From: Oscillospiraceae bacterium
GTDB lineage: Bacteria; Bacillota; Clostridia; Oscillospirales; Ruminococcaceae
Length of the DNA stretch: 34,226 nt
Direction: 5' to 3'
NCBI GenBank assembly: GCA_017555565.1
Contig: JAFZGF010000016.1
Span: forward strand, 1 to 34,226
Positions 30,714 through 34,226 of this stretch are shown here, piece by piece. Under the pieces are notes generated by a model. That model ran no database searches and was not told the DNA's origin. It worked only from the letters and a program-made list of their open reading frames with translations. Each line of letters starts with the position of its first letter. Within the stretch, counting starts at the first letter, position 1. Both the position numbers and the translations under genes were made by a program.

Positions 30714-30742
30714 TTGACATTATGTTGCAGCTGTGGTATTAT
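30714..30742 (+). promoter_or_regulatory. Promoter of tRNA-Gln
   Basis: Consensus TTGACA, 17 bases, TATTAT, about 18 bases before the mature tRNA. Confidence 0.78.
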
Positions 30743-30759
30743 AATTGAGCACTAAGCGA

Positions 30760-30835
30760 TGGGGTATCGCCAAGCGGTAAGGCATTGGACTCTGACTCCA
30801 ACATTCCCTAGGTTCGAATCCTAGTACCCCAGCCA
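30760..30835 (+). tRNA. tRNA-Gln, anticodon CUG
   Basis: A complete cloverleaf: acceptor TGGGGTA/TACCCCA with discriminator G and encoded CCA, an AAGCGGTAAGGC D-arm region, an anticodon stem TTGGA/TCCAA enclosing CTCTGAC (anticodon CTG, codon CAG), and a T-arm with GGTTCGAATCC. It is a single-gene transcript with its own promoter and terminator. Confidence 0.95.
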
Positions 30836-30836
30836 G

Positions 30837-30868
30837 AAGCACCGAGAAATCGGTGCTTTTTCTTTTTG
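30837..30868 (+). terminator. Terminator of tRNA-Gln
   Basis: An AAGCACCGA/TCGGTGCTT stem with a GAAA tetraloop, followed by TTTTCTTTTT. Confidence 0.92.
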
Positions 30869-30873
30869 TCATA

Positions 30874-30910
30874 ACTAAAAATGCGGTCTTTTGAGACCGC
30901 ATTTTTTAGT
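30874..30910 (-). terminator. Terminator of the ferredoxin gene
   Basis: An AATGCGGTCT/AGACCGCATT stem with a four-base loop, extended by ACTAAA/TTTAGT. The minus strand reads into a U run. The ferredoxin stop codon lies inside the base of the stem. Confidence 0.88.
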
Positions 30911-31097
30911 ATTCAATATCTATCACAGAAGCCGGACAGGCTTTCTGCGCCAAAACAACACTTTTAACACTACCTTCGGGCACATCGCAAGGGTCTGCCC
31001 GGGCTTTTCTGTCATTGTCAAAAGCGAACACTCCCGGACAGATAGAAATGCACAAGCCACAACTGATGCAGCCTTTTTTATCTACAAAAGCTTTCAT
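30906..31097 (-). CDS. Single [4Fe-4S] ferredoxin
   Basis: A 63-residue electron carrier. The motif CISCGLCISICP (about 10-21) gives the first three cluster cysteines, and the C-terminal ACPASVI (about 53-59) supplies the fourth. The remaining cysteine of the CxxxCP part has no second cluster partner, as in one-cluster ferredoxins of anaerobes. The central region is rich in acidic and basic residues. ATG at 31097 follows GGGGGATAAT; an upstream ATG at 31133 has no such site and would add an atypical KKYYKK tail. Redox partners are not encoded nearby. Confidence 0.9.
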   Translation of the reverse strand: MKAFVDKKGCISCGLCISICPGVFAFDNDRKARADPCDVPEGSVKSVVLAQKACPASVIDIEY

Positions 31098-31231
31098 ATT
31101 ATCCCCCTTTTTGTAATATTTTTTACACATCAAGCAACAATATGCATATGTTCTGTTAAGATTTTTCTACTTTACAAATAATACCATACAGTATAAAATG
31201 AAAACATCAATATATTAGGAGTCAGCGATAT

Positions 31232-31642
31232 ATGATTAATTATCTTCCAATTATGCTTAATATACGGCATATCAATGAAATGATGCACGAAACCCTGGCA
31301 GGGCTGGTTAATCTGTTTGTTATACTGCTGGAATTTATGGGGCTTATTGTAATTGCCTACACAGGGCGGAAAGCTTTTATTGAATGGATAAAACACGACC
31401 GGCAGACAAGACTGCATCTGGCAGAAGGTCTGGCCATGGCGCTGGAATTCAAACTGGGTGGCGAAATACTGCGTACCGTTGTAGTACGTGATATGGCAGA
31501 AATCGTGCAGGTAGGCGCAATTATTCTGTTGCGTGCCGCACTGACCTTCCTTATTCATTGGGAAATCAAAAACGAAGCTGCCGAAATCGAAAAAGAACAC
31601 AGTAAAACTAAAATTGCTGAAAAAAGCGAAAAACAGCCGTAA
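31232..31642 (+). CDS. DUF1622 family membrane protein
   Basis: A 136-residue small membrane protein of the DUF1622 family, function unknown. It has an N-terminal segment of about 20 residues, a first membrane helix (about 23-43, LAGLVNLFVILLEFMGLIVI), and a conserved amphipathic region (GLAMALEFKLGGEILRTVVVRD, about 70-91). A second helix follows (about 94-110, IVQVGAIILLRAALTFLI), then a charged Lys/Glu tail. AGGAG lies about ten bases before the ATG. It stands alone between the divergent ferredoxin gene and convergent brnQ; the neighbourhood gives no functional hint. Confidence 0.85.
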   Translation: MINYLPIMLNIRHINEMMHETLAGLVNLFVILLEFMGLIVIAYTGRKAFIEWIKHDRQTRLHLAEGLAMALEFKLGGEILRTVVVRDMAEIVQVGAIILLRAALTFLIHWEIKNEAAEIEKEHSKTKIAEKSEKQP

Positions 31643-31660
31643 TTTATACGGCTGTTTTTT
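31629..31660 (+). terminator. Bidirectional terminator between DUF1622 gene and brnQ
   Basis: An AAACAGCCGTA/TACGGCTGTTT stem with a five-base loop and T run on the right, A run on the left. The DUF1622 stop codon lies within the stem. Confidence 0.88.
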
Positions 31661-31671
31661 ATTGGTCAATT

Positions 31672-32973
31672 TTAATTTTTCATTTTGTCGGCTACCAGAC
31701 TGGCTGCAAGCATAACCAAAGTTACACTTACCCAACCAAAGCCAAGGCTGTTAAGCGGCAATGCGTGACAGAATGTACTGATAACGCCCATATTCACACC
31801 CAGACCATCTATTGCAGACAGAACGCTGATAACAGATGTACCGAGAATTGTAAACGGATATATGTACCGGTTGTTTTTGATTTTTTCGTGGGCAAGGCCC
31901 AGAATAATCAAAACAATTGACACAGGATAAATAGCATTCAGAATAGGTACTGATATACTGAGAATCGCTGTAAGACCCTGGTTACAGATAACAAAGGCAA
32001 AAATAGAAATGCCAAAAACAAACTGTCTGTATGTAAACTTTTTAAACAGTGTTGAAAAATACTGTGAAATGGATGTAATAAGACCTACACAGGTTGTAAG
32101 GCAAGCCAAAGTGAAGATGGCAGCCAGCAAAACCGCACCAGGCCCAGCAAACAGCTGATAAACGATGCAACGCAGAGTCCATGCGCCATTGTCCTGTATT
32201 GGATAAACACCGCTGGAGGACATACCCATATAAACCAGCACAAAGTAAACCAATGCAAGGATAGTGCCTGCAATGATACCGGCAAATACTGTATGGCGGA
32301 TAACATCCTTTTTCTCGCTAAGTCCCATTGTGCCAAGTGTAGTGGCAATAACAAGACCAAAGTTGAGGGCAGCTATGGTATCCATTGTCTGATAGCCTTC
32401 GCAGAAACCCTTCAGAAATGCATTTTCAGACCATGCCAACTGTGGTGGCGCTACTGAAACTGTGCCGTTTGTAACAAAACTGATAAAAAGGAAGACAATA
32501 AGTATCAACAGTGATGGTGTAAGAAACTGACCTATTCTGTTAACCAGTTTGTTTGGCGTAAGAGCCAACCAACCCGCAACAATAAAGAACACCAGTGAAT
32601 AAACTACCATACAGATACCAAGGTTCGCTCCTTCAGGCAGATATGGAGCAACAGCCATTTCAAAAGGAACAGATGCCGCACGTGGTATACCAAGGCCAGG
32701 ACCAATGGAAAGATAGATAAGCAATGTAAACACCATAGCAAAAGCAGGGCTTACACGGCCGGCAAGTTTGTCCAGGCCATCTGACTGCGCAACAACAATA
32801 ACGCCCAAAATAGGCAGGATTACAGCTGTAATGATAAAGCCCCGTGTAGCCACAGGTGCCCGGCTGCCTGCATTCTGACCAAGAAAAGGTGGAAAAATCA
32901 GATTACCTGCGCCAAAAAACATAGAGAACAGCATAAAACTGATTAAAACCATTTGTTTTTTTGTAAGTTTCAT
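31672..32973 (-). CDS. brnQ: BrnQ-type branched-chain amino acid carrier
   Basis: A 433-residue secondary transporter of the LIVCS family, importing leucine, isoleucine and valine with sodium or protons. About twelve membrane helices are visible. Family signatures occur near the start (SMFFGAGNLIFPPFLGQNAG, about 17-36) and at IYLSIGPGLGIPRAASVPFE (about 86-105), followed by FCEGYQTMDTIAALNFGLVI and ACLTTCVGLITSISQYFSTL. GAGG lies before the ATG. Candidate promoter TTGTAG-N17-TATTAT lies upstream, and the shared intergenic region carries a repeated palindrome that could affect either divergent gene. No T-box or leucine leader was recognised. Confidence 0.93.
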   Translation of the reverse strand: MKLTKKQMVLISFMLFSMFFGAGNLIFPPFLGQNAGSRAPVATRGFIITAVILPILGVIVVAQSDGLDKLAGRVSPAFAMVFTLLIYLSIGPGLGIPRAASVPFEMAVAPYLPEGANLGICMVVYSLVFFIVAGWLALTPNKLVNRIGQFLTPSLLILIVFLFISFVTNGTVSVAPPQLAWSENAFLKGFCEGYQTMDTIAALNFGLVIATTLGTMGLSEKKDVIRHTVFAGIIAGTILALVYFVLVYMGMSSSGVYPIQDNGAWTLRCIVYQLFAGPGAVLLAAIFTLACLTTCVGLITSISQYFSTLFKKFTYRQFVFGISIFAFVICNQGLTAILSISVPILNAIYPVSIVLIILGLAHEKIKNNRYIYPFTILGTSVISVLSAIDGLGVNMGVISTFCHALPLNSLGFGWVSVTLVMLAASLVADKMKN

Positions 32974-32989
32974 ATAAACCTCTTATAAA

Positions 32990-33018
32990 ATAATATATCT
33001 CAAAATATTTTACTACAA
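32990..33018 (-). promoter_or_regulatory. Candidate promoter of brnQ
   Basis: The minus strand reads TTGTAG, 17 bases, TATTAT, about 15 bases before the brnQ start. The resulting leader is very short, so confidence is modest. Confidence 0.4.
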
Positions 33019-33046
33019 AATAATTTATATGTAAATAACAACATTG

Positions 33047-33128
33047 TTTAGATATTTTTCTAAATAACCATTGACAACATTCCAGCCGTACAATATACTA
33101 TATTTAGAATCTTATCTAAATATAGTAT
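33047..33128. repeat. Two copies of palindrome TTTAGA-N6-TCTAAA around the hydrolase promoter
   Basis: The first copy is at 33047-33064 (before the -35) and the second at 33103-33120 (just after the -10). The second lies within a longer perfect inverted repeat with 14-base arms at 33095-33108 and 33115-33128. Equal spacers and placement on both sides of the promoter suggest operators for a dimeric regulator not encoded nearby. Confidence 0.72.
33071..33099 (+). promoter_or_regulatory. Promoter of the alpha/beta hydrolase gene
   Basis: Consensus TTGACA, 17 bases, TATACT; the -10 overlaps the left arm of the long palindrome. Confidence 0.78.
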
Positions 33129-33143
33129 TGCGAGGTTGAATAT

Positions 33144-34076
33144 ATGATATGCGAAAATATTGTTGTGGGCAAAGACACAAAGTACCCGCTGAAGGGGATA
33201 CTGACACTGCCTGATAATATAACAGAACCTGTTCCTGCCGTAGTACTGGTACACGGGTCCGGCTCCAGCAATATGGATGAAAAAGTAGGTAAAATTACAC
33301 CTTTCAAAGACCTGGCCGAAGGTCTGGCAAAGCAAGGTATAGCCTGTGTAAGATACAACAAAAGGTCATTTTCATACGGATTTAAAATGGTGATGGATAA
33401 AAAGAATATTGTCACAGTAAAAGAAGAAACCATTGACGATGCGATTATGGCGGCAAACCTTTTGAAAAATGACAGCAGGATTGACACAAGCAAAGTATTT
33501 ATAATCGGCCACAGTATGGGCGGTATGCTGGCACCAAGGATAGATGCCGAGGGAGGTAACTTCCGCGGGCTGATAATGATGGCAGGCTCTCCCCTGCCAA
33601 TGGAAAAAATAATGTTAATACAGCTTGAAGAACAGATGTCAGAAATGAAAGGGCTTACTAAAAAAATCATTTCGAAACAGCTGGATAAATTTACTGCTCT
33701 ATTCGAAGGACTGTATGAACTGACAGATGAAGCGGCAAAAGCAACAAAAATCGGCAATGGAGTAACACTGTATTACTTCAAGGAAATGGGACAGCCATCT
33801 GTCGAAGATTATCTGAATAAAACCGACAAGCCAATGCTGATTATGCAGGGCGAAAAAGATTTCCAGGTAAGAGCAGACAGAGACTATGCTGCCTATCAGA
33901 AAATTCTGGTCGGTAGAAGTAATGTGACTTTTAAACTGTACCCTGGTCTCAACCACGCTTTTGTACCTGCAACTTATGAGGATATATCAATGGCAAAGAA
34001 AGAGTACAGTATAGAAAAACATATAGGTGATGATGTTATCAGTGATATAGCAAACTGGATTAAAAGCATAAATTGA
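33144..34076 (+). CDS. Alpha/beta hydrolase (serine esterase/peptidase-like)
   Basis: A 310-residue cytoplasmic alpha/beta hydrolase. The oxyanion block VVLVHGSGSSNMDEK (about 32-46), nucleophile elbow IIGHSMGGMLAP (serine near 124), acid residue in MQGEKDFQV (about 234-242) and catalytic histidine in YPGLNHAFVPA (about 267-277) complete the triad. A cap-like helical insertion lies between the elbow and the acid residue. It resembles dienelactone hydrolase or acyl-esterase-type families; the substrate is unknown. GCGAGG lies upstream of the ATG. Expression is probably controlled through the two palindromes at its promoter. Confidence 0.9.
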   Translation: MICENIVVGKDTKYPLKGILTLPDNITEPVPAVVLVHGSGSSNMDEKVGKITPFKDLAEGLAKQGIACVRYNKRSFSYGFKMVMDKKNIVTVKEETIDDAIMAANLLKNDSRIDTSKVFIIGHSMGGMLAPRIDAEGGNFRGLIMMAGSPLPMEKIMLIQLEEQMSEMKGLTKKIISKQLDKFTALFEGLYELTDEAAKATKIGNGVTLYYFKEMGQPSVEDYLNKTDKPMLIMQGEKDFQVRADRDYAAYQKILVGRSNVTFKLYPGLNHAFVPATYEDISMAKKEYSIEKHIGDDVISDIANWIKSIN

Positions 34077-34113
34077 TATAATCAGAACCACCAGCTAAGT
34101 GAAGTGATAAGAT

Positions 34114-34154
34114 AAAGGTAGACACATGGAAACCACCATGTATCTACCTTTTTT
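34114..34154 (+). terminator. Terminator of the alpha/beta hydrolase gene
   Basis: AAAGGTAGACACATGG pairs with CCATGTATCTACCTTT (one C-A mismatch) around a six-base loop, followed by TTTTT. Confidence 0.88.
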
Positions 34155-34185
34155 GTTATGCTAAAATTAAATTGGAGGTGAAAAT

Positions 34186-34226
34186 ATGAAAAAAGGACAA
34201 CATCCAAGAAAATGGAATAAAGAGCA
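34186..34226 (+). CDS. Start of an unidentified gene, cut by the window edge
   Basis: An ATG preceded by TTGGAGGTGAAAAT opens a frame of 13 complete codons (MKKGQHPRKWNKE) that runs off the edge. The strong GGAGG ribosome binding site supports a real gene. The basic N-terminus is too short to identify a family. Confidence 0.6.
   Translation, partial: MKKGQHPRKWNKE

Overview
The window reads as chromosomal DNA of a low-to-moderate GC, Gram-positive anaerobe of the class Clostridia, probably a gut member of the Oscillospiraceae/Ruminococcaceae group. That placement is inferred from several things: strong GGAGG-type ribosome binding sites, near-consensus housekeeping promoters (TTGxxx-N17-TATAAT), a meso-diaminopimelate-type MurE (DNPR motif), a penicillin-binding protein with C-terminal PASTA domains, a DivIVA-like coiled-coil gene after ftsZ, a one-cluster ferredoxin, tandem TPP riboswitches, and a tRNA with encoded CCA. 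I see no transposase, phage gene or CRISPR array. Most of the sequence is ordinary core genome, densely packed and bounded by clear hairpin terminators.

Layout. 1-993: 3' end of mfd. 1030-1545: a GrpB/UPF0157 protein. 1648-3492 and 3863-5137: a divergent pair made of a peptide-type ABC substrate-binding lipoprotein and a cytoplasmic M28 aminopeptidase. The lipoprotein appears circularly permuted: the C-terminal part of the family fold sits at the N-terminus, directly behind the lipobox. This is the most unusual thing in the window. 5193-9391: a leftward thiamin salvage operon, thiW-thiM-thiE-thiD-tenA, behind one promoter, two complete tandem TPP riboswitches each with its own hairpin, and a third degenerate TPP-like element. 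9402-11306: a two-gene unit of alanyl-tRNA editing hydrolase and a HIRAN-like protein. 11436-13130: rightward genes for a GNAT acetyltransferase and a YmdB-type phosphodiesterase.

13186-27035: the division and cell-wall (dcw) cluster, transcribed leftward from a promoter followed by four MraZ boxes: mraZ-rsmH-ftsL-PASTA PBP-murE-murF-mraY-ftsW-murG-ftsQ-ftsZ-divIVA-like-trxA. murD, murC, murB, ddl and ftsA are absent from it. 27175-29238: arsR-chr-chr-acetyltransferase, with a perfect palindromic operator. 29290-34226: shorter units, namely a PfkB kinase, an ArsC/Spx-family protein, tRNA-Gln(CUG), a ferredoxin, a DUF1622 membrane protein, a BrnQ carrier, and an alpha/beta hydrolase whose promoter lies between two copies of TTTAGA-N6-TCTAAA. 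A new gene begins at the right edge.

How the genes work together. The thi genes rebuild thiamin from salvaged thiazole and pyrimidine, since no de novo thiC/thiG genes are present, and are switched off by TPP. The dcw genes carry peptidoglycan precursor synthesis from UDP-MurNAc-dipeptide to lipid II and septal cross-linking, together with the Z-ring. The lipoprotein and M28 enzyme plausibly capture and then degrade peptides, but no permease or ATPase genes are adjacent.
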